Below, one piece after another: positions 44,820-53,742 of a stretch of 64,000 nucleotides of DNA (its first letter is position 1; each line of letters begins with the position of its first letter). A program made the position numbers and the translations under genes. The notes under the pieces were generated by a model. That model had not been told where the DNA came from. It was given only the letters and a program-made list of their open reading frames with translations, and did no database searches. The stretch is taken from assembly GCF_003569005.1 (NCBI RefSeq), contig NZ_BCUR01000004.1:737425-801424 (forward strand). Direction: 5' to 3'. The stretch comes from Vibrio superstes (GTDB lineage: Bacteria; Pseudomonadota; Gammaproteobacteria; Enterobacterales; Vibrionaceae).

Positions 44820-47474
44820 ATGTTGAAAAAGAGTTTGATTGCTACCTCTGTAATAACGGTACTGGCTGGGTGTTCTTCAATGCAGGATTCATCACAGACT
44901 ACAGTGGACCAACTCGCTAACAATCTGGATATTAAATACCAAGTAATGACCAATCATGGTGCTGAAGATGGCTTAAAATGTCAGGACTTAGGTGCAGAAT
45001 GGGCTTCATGTAACCAAGTTAAAATGACTTTGGTTAACGAGGGTGAAGCTGTTGATTCAAAAGACTGGGCTATTTATTTCCATAGCATTCGTTTAGTTCT
45101 TGAGATTGATAGCGATCAATTCAAAATCACTCGTGTAACAGGCGACCTACATAAATTAGAACCAACAGATAAATTTGATGGTTTTGAAGCTGGTGAGAAA
45201 ACGGAAATATTGCTGACTAGCGAATACTGGCAGTTATTTGAAACTGATTTCTTCCCTGGCGCATTTGTGACTGCTGATGGCGCTGAACCAAAGAAAATCG
45301 TTTCTTTAGATACTGAAGATGTTTCAAGTTTTGTTAGCGGTTTAGAAGGTGACAACCTTAAGCGTCACAGTGGTGATAACAACATCATTGCTACAGCGGC
45401 TTCGCGTTTTGATAAGAACAGTGACGTGGCACGCGAAGACGTAACAGCTGCAATCATTCCTTCTCCTTCCCTTACCCAAGTTGGCGAGGGTTCAATTGAT
45501 ATCTCTAAAGGATTGAAACTCGAAGGAACGGCTTTTGAAGCGGATCAACTGGGTGCTCTTCAAGAACGCGCTAAATTACTAGGTGTTAACCTAGAGGGCG
45601 AAACGCCAGTTAGTGTCGCTATTGCACCTACTGAGTTTGATAAAGAATTCGCAAAAACGGGTGCGTATACTCTAGATATAAATGATAAAGGTATCGCAAT
45701 TAAAGCGTTCGACCAAGCTGGCGCATTCTATGCAATGCAATCAGTGTATGCGCTAGTAGATATCCAAAACCCAACAGAATTACCACAGTTAATGATTAAA
45801 GATGCGCCGCGTTTTGATTACCGTGGTGTTATGGTTGATGTGGGTCGTAACTTCCACTCAAAAGAAGCTATTCTTGCGACCATTGAGCAGTTATCTGCAT
45901 ACAAGATGAATAAGCTACACCTTCACTTGAGCGATGATGAAGGTTGGAGACTTGAGATCCCAGGTCTTCCTGAGTTGACAGACATTGGTTCAAAACGTTG
46001 TTTTGATATGGAAGAAGAAACGTGTCTAATGCCTCAACTAGGTTCTGGTCCATATTCAGATAACAATGGTTCTGGCTTCTTTAGCCGTGCTGACTACATC
46101 GAAATCTTACGTTTCGCTAAAGCAAATAATGTAGAAGTTATTCCTGAAATTGACATGCCAGCTCACGCAAGAGCTGCGGTTATGTCAATGGAAGCTCGTT
46201 ACAACCGACTTAGTGAAGCTGGTGATGAACAAGCTGCCAACGAGTACCGTTTGACCGATCCACAAGATACATCAAACGTAACCACAATCCAGTTTTACGA
46301 TAAGCACAGCTTTATCAATCCATGTATGGACTCATCAGCTCGCTTTGTAGATAAAGTGATCTCTGAGGTTGCAGCAATGCACGCGGAAGCAGGCGCACCG
46401 TTAACTACTTGGCACTTCGGTGGTGATGAAGCGAAGAACATCAAACTAGGTGCTGGCTTCCAAGATCTTTCTGCTGAAGAAAAAGTAGCATGGAAAGGTA
46501 ATATTGAGCTAGACAAACAAGATATGCCATTTGAGCAATCGCCACAATGTCAGGCATTGGTTGCTGACGGCACTGTGAGTGACTTCGGACACCTTCCAAG
46601 TCACTTTGCAGAAGAAGTGTCTAAGCTGGTTGCAAAGAACGGTATTGCAAACTTCCAAGCTTGGGAAGATGGTTTGAAGTCAGCTGAAGGCGCACAGTCT
46701 TTCGCGACAGAAACAACCCGTGTTAACTTCTGGGAAACATTGTACTGGGGCGGTGCTGCTAGCATCTATGAGTGGGCAAACAAAGGCTATGATGTAATTG
46801 CATCGAACCCTGATTATGTCTACATGGATTTCCCATACGAAGTTGATGCTAAGGAGCGCGGCTACTACTGGGCAACGCGAGCAACTGATACACGTAAGAT
46901 GTTTGCTTTTGCACCAGAAAACATGCCTCAAAACGCCGAAACTTCTGTCGACCGCGATGGCAACGGATTTACGGCCAAAGGTGAAGTTGAAGCTAAGAAA
47001 CCATTCCTTGGTTTGTCAGCTCAACTTTGGTCTGAAACTGTACGCACTGATGAGCAGTACGAGTACATGGTATTCCCACGTGTAGTTGCCGCTGCTGAGC
47101 GTGCATGGCACGCAGCTAGCTGGGAAAATGAATACCAAGCAGGCGTTGAGTACTCTCTAGAAACTGATCTTGTAGATAAAGATGCACTTCTTGCAGATTG
47201 GACTCGTTTTGCCAATGTAATGGGTCAACGTGAATTGGCTAAGCTTGAAAAAGCGGGCATTGATTACCGTTTGCCAGTACCAGGAGCTGAGGTTGTTGAT
47301 GGCAAGCTTGCTATGAACGTTCAATTTCCAGGTGTAGAACTGCAATACTCAGTAGATGGTGAAAACTGGGTGACCTATCAAGACGAGCAACGTCCATCAG
47401 TTTCTGGTGACGTATGGATTAAATCAGTATCCGCTAGCGGTGAAAGGGAGAGTCGAGTAACACAAGTTAAGTAA
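44820..47474 (+). CDS. Chitobiase / beta-N-acetylhexosaminidase (GH20) lipoprotein
   Basis: 884 residues. Lipoprotein signal with lipobox VLAGC (Cys18). Four-domain chitobiase order: CHB_HEX N-terminal beta domain (about 35-190), GH20b domain (about 215-335), catalytic GH20 barrel (about 340-790, with HLHLSDDEGWRLEI and the catalytic pair Asp536-Glu537 in HFGGDEAKN), and a C-terminal CHB_HEX_C domain. Cleaves chitobiose or chito-oligosaccharides to GlcNAc at the cell surface or in the periplasm. The calculated residue positions rest on the ATG at 44820. Stand-alone, with its own terminator. Confidence 0.96.
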   Translation: MLKKSLIATSVITVLAGCSSMQDSSQTTVDQLANNLDIKYQVMTNHGAEDGLKCQDLGAEWASCNQVKMTLVNEGEAVDSKDWAIYFHSIRLVLEIDSDQFKITRVTGDLHKLEPTDKFDGFEAGEKTEILLTSEYWQLFETDFFPGAFVTADGAEPKKIVSLDTEDVSSFVSGLEGDNLKRHSGDNNIIATAASRFDKNSDVAREDVTAAIIPSPSLTQVGEGSIDISKGLKLEGTAFEADQLGALQERAKLLGVNLEGETPVSVAIAPTEFDKEFAKTGAYTLDINDKGIAIKAFDQAGAFYAMQSVYALVDIQNPTELPQLMIKDAPRFDYRGVMVDVGRNFHSKEAILATIEQLSAYKMNKLHLHLSDDEGWRLEIPGLPELTDIGSKRCFDMEEETCLMPQLGSGPYSDNNGSGFFSRADYIEILRFAKANNVEVIPEIDMPAHARAAVMSMEARYNRLSEAGDEQAANEYRLTDPQDTSNVTTIQFYDKHSFINPCMDSSARFVDKVISEVAAMHAEAGAPLTTWHFGGDEAKNIKLGAGFQDLSAEEKVAWKGNIELDKQDMPFEQSPQCQALVADGTVSDFGHLPSHFAEEVSKLVAKNGIANFQAWEDGLKSAEGAQSFATETTRVNFWETLYWGGAASIYEWANKGYDVIASNPDYVYMDFPYEVDAKERGYYWATRATDTRKMFAFAPENMPQNAETSVDRDGNGFTAKGEVEAKKPFLGLSAQLWSETVRTDEQYEYMVFPRVVAAAERAWHAASWENEYQAGVEYSLETDLVDKDALLADWTRFANVMGQRELAKLEKAGIDYRLPVPGAEVVDGKLAMNVQFPGVELQYSVDGENWVTYQDEQRPSVSGDVWIKSVSASGERESRVTQVK

Positions 47475-47502
47475 ACTACGTAGGGTTTGTTTATTTCCTC
47501 TT

Positions 47503-47531
47503 GGCCAGCACTAGATGCTGGCCCTTTTTTT
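47503..47531 (+). terminator. Terminator after chitobiase
   Basis: GGCCAGCA and TGCTGGCC pair around CTAGA, followed by C and T7. Confidence 0.93.
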
Positions 47532-47740
47532 GCCTCGAATTAAGTACGCATATTTGAGATTCAATGCCAATAGTGATGCTAGCCATCAGTCGCCACTTGC
47601 AGTGGCTGTTGTTTTTAGTCTCTAGCGACTTAAGGGGGGGACATCCTGCATTAGCCCTGTCTACTCTTTCCTTTCTACACAATTAACATAAGACACGTTA
47701 TTGCTGGAGTCTCTTATCGGCAATCTTATGGGGTGTTTAG

Positions 47741-47781
47741 ATCCCCGACCGGAATGCCGGCCCAGAAAACCACTCGGGGAT
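47741..47781. repeat. REP-like hairpin with internal stem
   Basis: ATCCCCGA (47741-47748) and TCGGGGAT (47774-47781) pair, with a CCGGAATGCCGG hairpin in the loop. The outer stem is the same as at 24801-24830 and 24955-24984. Confidence 0.75.
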
Positions 47782-47842
47782 GACAGAGTCTAGAAATACT
47801 GATTTAGCTAAAGCATTGATATGAATTCGAAATTCACAATCT

Positions 47843-48297
47843 AGGGACTCTAATAGATGCTTGCTGGCCCAAGTACAAAACTCACCAAAACCCGTCATAC
47901 TCGAGTGCTCCTATCGAGTATCTGCTATTGTTGGTATCCCACAATGCCACGCCGAGATCTCAGATAGGGGCTTTAAGATATATGTGCGACCCAAGTACAA
48001 AATTCACCGAACCCCATCATACTCGAGTGCTCCTATCGAGTATCTACTATTGTTGGTATCCCACAATATCACTTCGAGATCTCCGATAGGGGCTCTAAGG
48101 TATGTGTGCGACCCAAGTACAAAACTCCCCGAAACCCGTCATACTCGAGCGCTCTTATCTAGCATCTACCATTGTTGGTATCCCACAATGTCATTCCGAG
48201 ATCTCCGATAGGGACTCTAAGAGATGTTTGCTGGCCCAAGTACAAAATTCACCGAAACTCGTCATACTCGAGCGTTCCTATCGAGTATCTACTATTT
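47843..48297. repeat. 122-bp tandem repeat array, about 3.7 units
   Basis: The anchor CCCAAGTACAAAA recurs at 47868, 47990, 48112 and 48235 (spacing 122, 122, 123). Each unit carries a hairpin of the form ATACTCGA..TCGAGTAT (first at 47897-47921) and the segment ATTGTTGGTATCCCACAAT, itself a hairpin. Units differ by scattered substitutions. There are no spacers unlike the units, so it is not CRISPR. Confidence 0.9.
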
Positions 48298-48577
48298 TTA
48301 CACCCCGCAATGCAGCTCAAGCTCAGGGATCATTACTTCAAAACAAAGCTGAGCGAGAGAGTATCCGCTGCAGTTCTTGGCCAAATCTTATAACCACTCT
48401 CTTTTATTAAGCTTTCTTGAGCGAAAGTACGCCTATTTTTACCTTCACATCCCTACCAATATACTCAACTTAATTCACATTCTTAATTTAGATTGTGTGG
48501 TTTGCCGTTAAAAATGATTTAACGGGAGGTTTGTAATCTCTATATGCAGTTCTTTCAATTGCTTAGCTTAAACTTAG

Positions 48578-48594
48578 ATCACATTTCCTGTGAT
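48578..48594. promoter_or_regulatory. palindrome upstream of orphan terminator
   Basis: ATCACA TTTCC TGTGAT, a perfect six-base inverted repeat. The half-sites are those of CRP but in reversed order and with a five-base gap, so CRP binding is uncertain. Confidence 0.4.
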
Positions 48595-48599
48595 TATTT

Positions 48600-48697
48600 T
48601 GAACTTCTGTAAATTGAAATCTAAATCCAGTATGACCCACTTCAACTTTTCCTCGTAATTCAGAGCTGAAAGTCGTCTTATTGTGACGACTTTTTTC
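48600..48697 (+). ncRNA. candidate small RNA ending in an orphan terminator
   Basis: An intrinsic terminator (AAAGTCGTC at 48669-48677 with GACGACTTT at 48685-48693, then T6) stands 220 bp before the porin gene with no coding gene upstream of it for over 1 kb. It would end either a small RNA or an attenuated porin leader. The 5' end is a guess placed after the palindrome. Confidence 0.4.
48669..48696 (+). terminator. Orphan intrinsic terminator
   Basis: Nine-base-pair stem, seven-base loop, T-run; see candidate small RNA. Confidence 0.8.
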
Positions 48698-48915
48698 TTT
48701 ATTGATTGAATTTGACGATTTTGACGTTACATAACCTACTGAAAGTATTGAGTTAATTATCTTTAGGTTTTTTGATAGTGAACTTGCTCAAACAAATCCC
48801 TCACACTTATTTCGTGTTTGAAAAAATCTGCAAGAATTATCCCAGTAAACAAAAACGGCACCGGAAGTGCTGATTACTCAAATAAAATAATTTATAAAAT
48901 ACAAGGGGTTCCTTC

Positions 48916-50037
48916 ATGTCTCTGTTCAAAAAGTCTTTAGTAGCGGTCGCGTTATCCAGTCTTTCACTAAGTGGCGCAGCACTAGCTGCGGGTATCCAAG
49001 GTGAGAATGCCGCAGAAAAATTTTTAACAAAGAGTGATTTTTCATATGAGGTATACGGCATCATCGCTTTGCAAGCAGCATACCGTGATTACGATAGTGG
49101 TGATTCAGCTACAGACGACAACTTAAGTGGCATGCAGTTGAACAACGAGTCCCGTATTGGTTTTCGTGGCAAGAAGCAATTCAAGAACTTTGGTCCAACA
49201 TTCTTGTGGCAAATTGAAGGTGGTTATGTAGATCCAAGCTTTGGCGGTTCAGGTGCTGGTCTTGGTGAGCGTGATACCTTCGTTGGTTTTGAAAGTGAAG
49301 GCATGGGTCAAGTTCGTTTAGGTCGTGTTTTGACTCCTATTTACGAACTGATTGACTGGCCAGCATCTAACCCTGGTTTGGGTGATGTATACGACTGGGG
49401 TGGTTCAATTGGTGGTGCAAAATACCAAGACCGTCAATCAAACACGATCCGCTGGGATACTCCCAAATATTTTGATGCGTTATCTTTTGACCTAGCGGTT
49501 GGTGCGGGTGATGAGGCTGCACTTGGTGCAGGTGATGATTACTGGTTTGGCGGTGCTGCGCACTACAACGTGGGGCCTTTCCAATTTGACCTAGCGTATG
49601 AGCGAAATGATAACTTCAAATCGGAAGGTGCAGTGTGGACGAACGATACTTACCTAGCTGGCATTCAAGCATGGTTTGAGAATGGTATTTCATTCTTTGC
49701 TCAGTACAAACACATGGAAGCCTCTACAGATCAAGGCACAGATGAGACACAAGGCGCTATGTCTACAGGCCTTATCTACACCACGGGTGATTGGCAGTAC
49801 AAGCTAGCTTATGCAATGAACTTCGAGCTTGAGCGTGATGGACAAACTATCGACAACTCAGACGATAACGTAATCTCTGGTCAGATTCTGTACTTTGTTG
49901 ACCCATCAGCTGTTCTGTACGCACGTGCACGTACTCTAGACTTTGGTGATAAAGTTGTTGCAACGGATAGTACAGACCTTCGTTGGAAGTCTGATGACTT
50001 CATGGAATTCTCAGTAGGTGTTGAATACTACTTCTAA
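48916..50037 (+). CDS. Trimeric general porin
   Basis: 373 residues, signal peptide ending at ALA-AG. The mature protein has the strand pattern of Gram-negative porins with YEVYGIIALQAAYRDYDSGD at the N-terminus, SRIGFRGKK, DTFVGFESEGMGQVRLGRVLTP (the loop 3/PEFG region equivalent) and the C-terminal FSVGVEYYF with Phe last, needed for assembly. Many acidic residues suggest cation preference. The nearby chitobiase raises a chitoporin role, but nothing in the sequence proves it. Confidence 0.9.
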   Translation: MSLFKKSLVAVALSSLSLSGAALAAGIQGENAAEKFLTKSDFSYEVYGIIALQAAYRDYDSGDSATDDNLSGMQLNNESRIGFRGKKQFKNFGPTFLWQIEGGYVDPSFGGSGAGLGERDTFVGFESEGMGQVRLGRVLTPIYELIDWPASNPGLGDVYDWGGSIGGAKYQDRQSNTIRWDTPKYFDALSFDLAVGAGDEAALGAGDDYWFGGAAHYNVGPFQFDLAYERNDNFKSEGAVWTNDTYLAGIQAWFENGISFFAQYKHMEASTDQGTDETQGAMSTGLIYTTGDWQYKLAYAMNFELERDGQTIDNSDDNVISGQILYFVDPSAVLYARARTLDFGDKVVATDSTDLRWKSDDFMEFSVGVEYYF

Positions 50038-50053
50038 TTCAGTCAATTTAATA

Positions 50054-50075
50054 AGGGCGCCTCGCGCCCTTTTTG
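50054..50075 (+). terminator. Terminator after porin gene
   Basis: AGGGCGC and GCGCCCT pair around CTC, followed by T5. Confidence 0.9.
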
Positions 50076-50101
50076 TATTTAAATTTATAGGAATTATTTT
50101 T

Positions 50102-50725
50102 ATGAAAAAGTCTTGTTTAGCCCTGGTGACTGGCCTTTTAATCAGCTCTACCGCATTTGCTGACAGCTTGCTTTCTTTTCAAACTGAGATAGTTCCTCAG
50201 GTCGTTAATAATAAAGCGGTCGATAACGGTATCTTTACCGATATTGACCAAATTAAAATCGCTGCAGGTAGTAACCAAATTGGCGTAACTGTCGGTCAAA
50301 TTGTATTTGAAGACGCTAAACGTCGTAAATTTGATTCAAGCCTGATGCTGATGACGTTTAAAGCTGACGATGAAGACAGTTACCAGTTATCTTACAAAAA
50401 GATGCGAACAATGGAAGAAGCCAATAAGTTCGATAAATCTCCAGAGTTTACTTTGACAGATGGTTCGGGTGAGGCAATAGACTTTGAATTAGTGGTGTTA
50501 CCAAAAAGTGGTTTTCAAGGCTTCAACGACTATGAAAAACAAGTGGTTTCGTACAATAAATTAGTCAATAGTGGCACAACTTCAGCAACGGCAGTTGCAG
50601 CGGTTTCTGCAGCACCAACCACTGATGGCACTGAGGTATCTGAGGGCATTAAGGCTCAGTTCTCTAATCTTTCTCGAGATGAGCAACAGCAGTTCATGCA
50701 ATGGGCGATGCAGAATCTTAAATAG
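50102..50725 (+). CDS. DUF2057 (YccT-like) secreted protein
   Basis: 207 residues from ATG 50102 (AGGA ten bases upstream), signal peptide ending at AFA-DS; a longer frame from 50018 starts inside the porin gene. The middle matches the YccT/DUF2057 family style (IDQIKIAAGSNQIGVTVGQIVFEDAKRRKFDSSLMLMTF). An Ala/Thr/Val linker (SATAVAAVSAAP) precedes a C-terminal helix ending EQQQFMQWAMQNLK. Function unknown, probably periplasmic. Confidence 0.8.
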   Translation: MKKSCLALVTGLLISSTAFADSLLSFQTEIVPQVVNNKAVDNGIFTDIDQIKIAAGSNQIGVTVGQIVFEDAKRRKFDSSLMLMTFKADDEDSYQLSYKKMRTMEEANKFDKSPEFTLTDGSGEAIDFELVVLPKSGFQGFNDYEKQVVSYNKLVNSGTTSATAVAAVSAAPTTDGTEVSEGIKAQFSNLSRDEQQQFMQWAMQNLK

Positions 50726-50828
50726 AAAAAGTTCTTTCTCGTCTGAAATTTAATCTGCAGTTTCTCTTTCTACCGTATAGAGGGTGGTCAATGGGTAGAC
50801 ATCACTTTGGTGATTGAGAGAGGAACTT

Positions 50829-51200
50829 ATGAGATTACTATTAACCGCTGTATTTGCCAGTCTATTGACAGCATGTGCAGCGACGCCATCTAACTCTTCT
50901 TGGCAAGAGATCGGGTATAAGCAAGGTGCTAAAGGGTTGCCGATGCAAACCACTGCCAATCTAGAGCAACGCTTTGACCTTGATATGGTGAAAGAGGGTG
51001 AATACACCGAATACCTTGCTGGCTTTGAACAAGGTAAGCAGAAGTTTTGTAACCCAGTTCAAGCGTACGAGTACGGAACGTGGGGCAATAGATATAAAGG
51101 GCAATGCAGCGGACTCCCGGAAGAAGCATTGATCGCTGAGCAGATGAAATTAGGTTACGAAAGATACATATTTAGTGATAGCGAAGGCTATTACCCTTAA
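50829..51200 (+). CDS. DUF2799 lipoprotein
   Basis: 123 residues from ATG 50829 (GAGAGGA five bases upstream). Lipobox LLTAC with Cys16. The remaining sequence (SWQEIGYKQGAKGLP, YLAGFEQGKQKFCNPVQAYEYGTWGNRYKGQC) matches the DUF2799 pattern, with two further Cys that may form a disulfide. Function unknown. Confidence 0.82.
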   Translation: MRLLLTAVFASLLTACAATPSNSSWQEIGYKQGAKGLPMQTTANLEQRFDLDMVKEGEYTEYLAGFEQGKQKFCNPVQAYEYGTWGNRYKGQCSGLPEEALIAEQMKLGYERYIFSDSEGYYP

Positions 51201-51344
51201 CGTTACCTCAAATTTTTAAGGCTCCTTGGTACTTTTCATGTTGAGTATCTAGGGGCTTTATTTTTCCCGTGAAAATACTCTGTATTTCTATCCAATCTAA
51301 CACCCTATCAATTTTTATAAGCAGTAAAAGTACGGCCACTTTGC

Positions 51345-51358
51345 GTGACTTTCGTCAC
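51345..51358. promoter_or_regulatory. CRP-like binding site 1
   Basis: GTGA CTTTCG TCAC: both half-sites perfect with the standard six-base gap. Confidence 0.65.
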
Positions 51359-51450
51359 TTTTTTCTGTTTTTGTCCAGATTGTTGCTTCAATTTATCTAA
51401 ATCTACTTTGATTCAAGTCCCACTCAACCTATCCATATTCGATAGTTATC

Positions 51451-51464
51451 GTGATCATAGTCAC
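51451..51464. promoter_or_regulatory. CRP-like binding site 2
   Basis: GTGA TCATAG TCAC: perfect half-sites and gap. Distances to the start codon (about 350 bp) imply a long leader or another promoter nearer. Confidence 0.65.
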
Positions 51465-51812
51465 CTTTTGTATTTGTTGTTGAATTCTCTATAAAATTTA
51501 CATTTTAATTAAGTTGTTGTTTTTATTGATTTAATTAACTTTTATTTTTTTTATAAGACAAGTTGATGTGATATATGTCGCACTGCTGATAGCTTTATTT
51601 TTCTTTGCGAATTAACTCAAGCAGGATGCATCCAAGTCATGGAGACATTGTAGCTACTGAAAACGAGTTCGAATTCGAATCCGAAAGTGCAGTACTACTG
51701 AAGCTGAAAAGGATTTGCTCTTGGTTCTAGAAGGGTTGCCAAGAAAATCATTAGAAGAGCTTGTGAATTGAAGCTCTCAATAAATTCTAGTTTGACAAAT
51801 GTAGGTATAAAC

Positions 51813-52505
51813 ATGAAAAAAGTTATCGGGTTAAGTGCACTGGCATTGGCTGTTTCTTCTCCAGCATTCGCATCTTCTTACGTTACAGGTAATGTTCAGT
51901 TTCACGATGACGGTCGTATCCACGGCTCAAAATCAACTTCGACACTAGAAGCGGGGCATACTTTTGAAAACAGTTTAGGCGGCCTGACTCTTTACACTGA
52001 GTTTGACGGCATTCAGCTTGGTGAGATTGTTACTGAAAATGGTGGTGCAGGTAATACTACTCCAGCTATCACTGTTGGTGGTGAGCAAGCATTTAACCTA
52101 ACCGATCACCTGTGGGTTGCGGCAGGTTACCAGCACTTGATTTCTGCGGGTGACTCTATTCAGTACCGCCCATTAATTAAGATTGGCTACAACTTCGATA
52201 ACGGCCTTTCTATAAGCAACCGTACTCGTGCTCATATTGATGCAACGGATGCAGACGCTGATACTGATTACCGCATGGATAACCGCATTGCTTATGACTT
52301 TGCAGACATGGACCTTGCTCTAAGTTACAACAACGTTTACATGATTGAAGGCGAGACAATGGATCACGAGATCCGTGCAACCTGGACACGCAACGGTGTT
52401 CAGCCTTACTTCGAGTTCCGTAGCCAAGCAAATGGTCTTGATAATGCGCAAGGCGATAGCCTAGTAAACAATGCCTTCGTATTTGGTGCCTCTTACGGTT
52501 TCTAA
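51813..52505 (+). CDS. KdgM-family oligogalacturonate/oligosaccharide porin
   Basis: 230 residues from ATG 51813 (MKKVIGLSALALAVSSPAFASS), signal peptide ending at AFA-SS. A 12-stranded small barrel of the KdgM type: repeated Tyr/Asn strands (YVTGNVQFHDDGRI, WVAAGYQHLIS, YRMDNRIAYDFADMDLALSYNN) and a C-terminal VFGASYGF. The family imports acidic oligosaccharides; the substrate here is not determined. Two CRP-like sites upstream fit carbon-source control. Confidence 0.85.
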   Translation: MKKVIGLSALALAVSSPAFASSYVTGNVQFHDDGRIHGSKSTSTLEAGHTFENSLGGLTLYTEFDGIQLGEIVTENGGAGNTTPAITVGGEQAFNLTDHLWVAAGYQHLISAGDSIQYRPLIKIGYNFDNGLSISNRTRAHIDATDADADTDYRMDNRIAYDFADMDLALSYNNVYMIEGETMDHEIRATWTRNGVQPYFEFRSQANGLDNAQGDSLVNNAFVFGASYGF

Positions 52506-52576
52506 GCTTATTTCCTCGTAGGGCGTTTACCTTTTTTGCCCAGTAAACACACCGAAGGGTGTTAATTGTTTGATTT

Positions 52577-52607
52577 GCCGAGCTGGATTGTCAGCTCGGC
52601 TTTTTTG
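52577..52607. terminator. Terminator between KdgM-type and DUF2797 genes
   Basis: GCCGAGCTG and CAGCTCGGC pair around GATTGT, with T6 on the plus strand. On the minus strand it lies only after the DUF2797 stop, where it may also work. Confidence 0.9.
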
Positions 52608-52610
52608 TTT

Positions 52611-53435
52611 TTAATACTCGGCGGTGATCTCGTAGGAAGTGAATTTACGCAGGTTAATTACGCCGGTATCAAAGTATAAGTATTGGCCTTTGATGCCGAG
52701 TAGAGTGCCGCCTAAACGTGGTGTTTTATCAAAGTTCAAGGAGCTGATCTTGGTTGGGTATTCGGTTACTGGGTAGTCGATCTCAACAACGTCAGCGTCT
52801 AGACGTTCAATAGCGTCTGCGCCGAATCTAAGCTGAAGTTCTGATAGCTTTTCTTCTATCTGAGGAATCAACTCTTGCGATCTCTGCTTTAGGTCTATGT
52901 TGTCTGCTTTGCCTTTGAGCATGTTGCGCCAGTTGGTCTTATCCGAAATAAACGCTTTTAATGCCGTTTCAACCAAACCCGATTGAAGGCGAGAGCTGAC
53001 TTTGAAAATCGGTAGGGCTTGATTGGCTCCCTGGTCTATCCAGCGCGTAGGTATTTGTGTATGACGAGTAATCCCTACTTTGATAGCTGTAGTGTTTGCC
53101 AAATAGACGTAGTGGGGTACAAAGCAGTTATCCTCGCCCCATTGCGGCTCCCGGCAGGTGCCTTTATCAAAATGACAGGTTTCTGGTTTCATTATGCACA
53201 TGTCGCATTTGGCAAGCTTGGTCATGCAAGGGTAGCAAAACCCTTGTGAATAACTTTTCTTGGTTTTCTTGCCACACTCTTGGCAATGGATGTTGCCCGA
53301 ATGCTCTAAAGTGAGCTGCTTACCAATCAAAGGCATAAGATCAAGCAACTGATCATCTAGTGGTAATTGATAGGTGACTTGTCCATCTTGTAGAGTGGAG
53401 GTCATCTTGCGGATATGGCCAGTTATTTGAGTCAT
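52611..53435 (-). CDS. DUF2797 zinc-binding protein
   Basis: 274 residues from ATG 53435 (MTQITGHIRKM); upstream in-frame codons add 15 residues with no support. Cys-rich central region CQECGKKTKKSYSQGFCYPC, then CDMCIMKPETCHF, and the family motif YVYLANTTAIKVGITRHTQIPTRWIDQGA, which places it near the GIY-YIG-like fold. Function is not established. Confidence 0.88.
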   Translation of the reverse strand: MTQITGHIRKMTSTLQDGQVTYQLPLDDQLLDLMPLIGKQLTLEHSGNIHCQECGKKTKKSYSQGFCYPCMTKLAKCDMCIMKPETCHFDKGTCREPQWGEDNCFVPHYVYLANTTAIKVGITRHTQIPTRWIDQGANQALPIFKVSSRLQSGLVETALKAFISDKTNWRNMLKGKADNIDLKQRSQELIPQIEEKLSELQLRFGADAIERLDADVVEIDYPVTEYPTKISSLNFDKTPRLGGTLLGIKGQYLYFDTGVINLRKFTSYEITAEY

Positions 53436-53470
53436 GCTTTGCGTATTCCTTTGTATTTCGCAACCGTTCG

Positions 53471-53490
53471 CTAGGGTCAACAGACTCTAG
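53471..53490. repeat. relic like the MITE terminal repeat
   Basis: CTAGGGTCAACAGACTCTAG has CTAG at each end around a core close to the terminal repeat of the 61-kb element (GGTCAACAGACC). Confidence 0.5.
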
Positions 53491-53618
53491 TATACCTAAC
53501 AAAATTGTGACTGTGCTCGTAAAGTTGTTAATAGCGAAAAGAGGGGTTTTAGTTGCTGATTTAGTTACTCTTTGTTGCTTTTACTTACGCATTACAGTTG
53601 TAACTTACCTCTCAAAAG

Positions 53619-53634
53619 TGTGATGTGCGTCATC
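53619..53634 (+). promoter_or_regulatory. CRP/FNR-like site before a small ORF
   Basis: TGTGA TGTGCG TCATC with a -10-like CATAAT about 30 bases further on. The 307-bp gap between the DUF2797 and small membrane genes otherwise shows nothing. Confidence 0.5.
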
Positions 53635-53742
53635 TTTAACCTATAAATATTGCAATGTGTCATAATACTGCAACATTAATGTTGTTAAGGGGCGTTAGAT
53701 GGCGCATATTGAAAGGGTGTTAAACATTATCAAGGAAAGCTT

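Larger units (their letters stand above)
47532..48915. other. 1.4-kb gene-free region with repeats
   Basis: No frame here looks like a real protein. It contains a REP-like hairpin (47741-47781), a 122-bp tandem repeat array (47843-48297), a palindrome (48578-48594), an orphan terminator (48669-48696) and the leader of the porin gene. Confidence 0.7.
51201..51812. other. 612-bp regulatory region of the KdgM-type porin
   Basis: A+T-rich, no gene. Holds two CRP-like sites (51345-51358 and 51451-51464) and a partial third (GTGATATATGTCGC near 51567). Confidence 0.6.

Noticed and set aside
47843..48297. Possible CRISPR array or repeat protein (long open frames in the 122-bp repeats).
   Set aside because: Units of 122 bp adjoin directly, without unrelated spacers, and the frames run across repeats in several phases; they are non-coding palindromic repeats.
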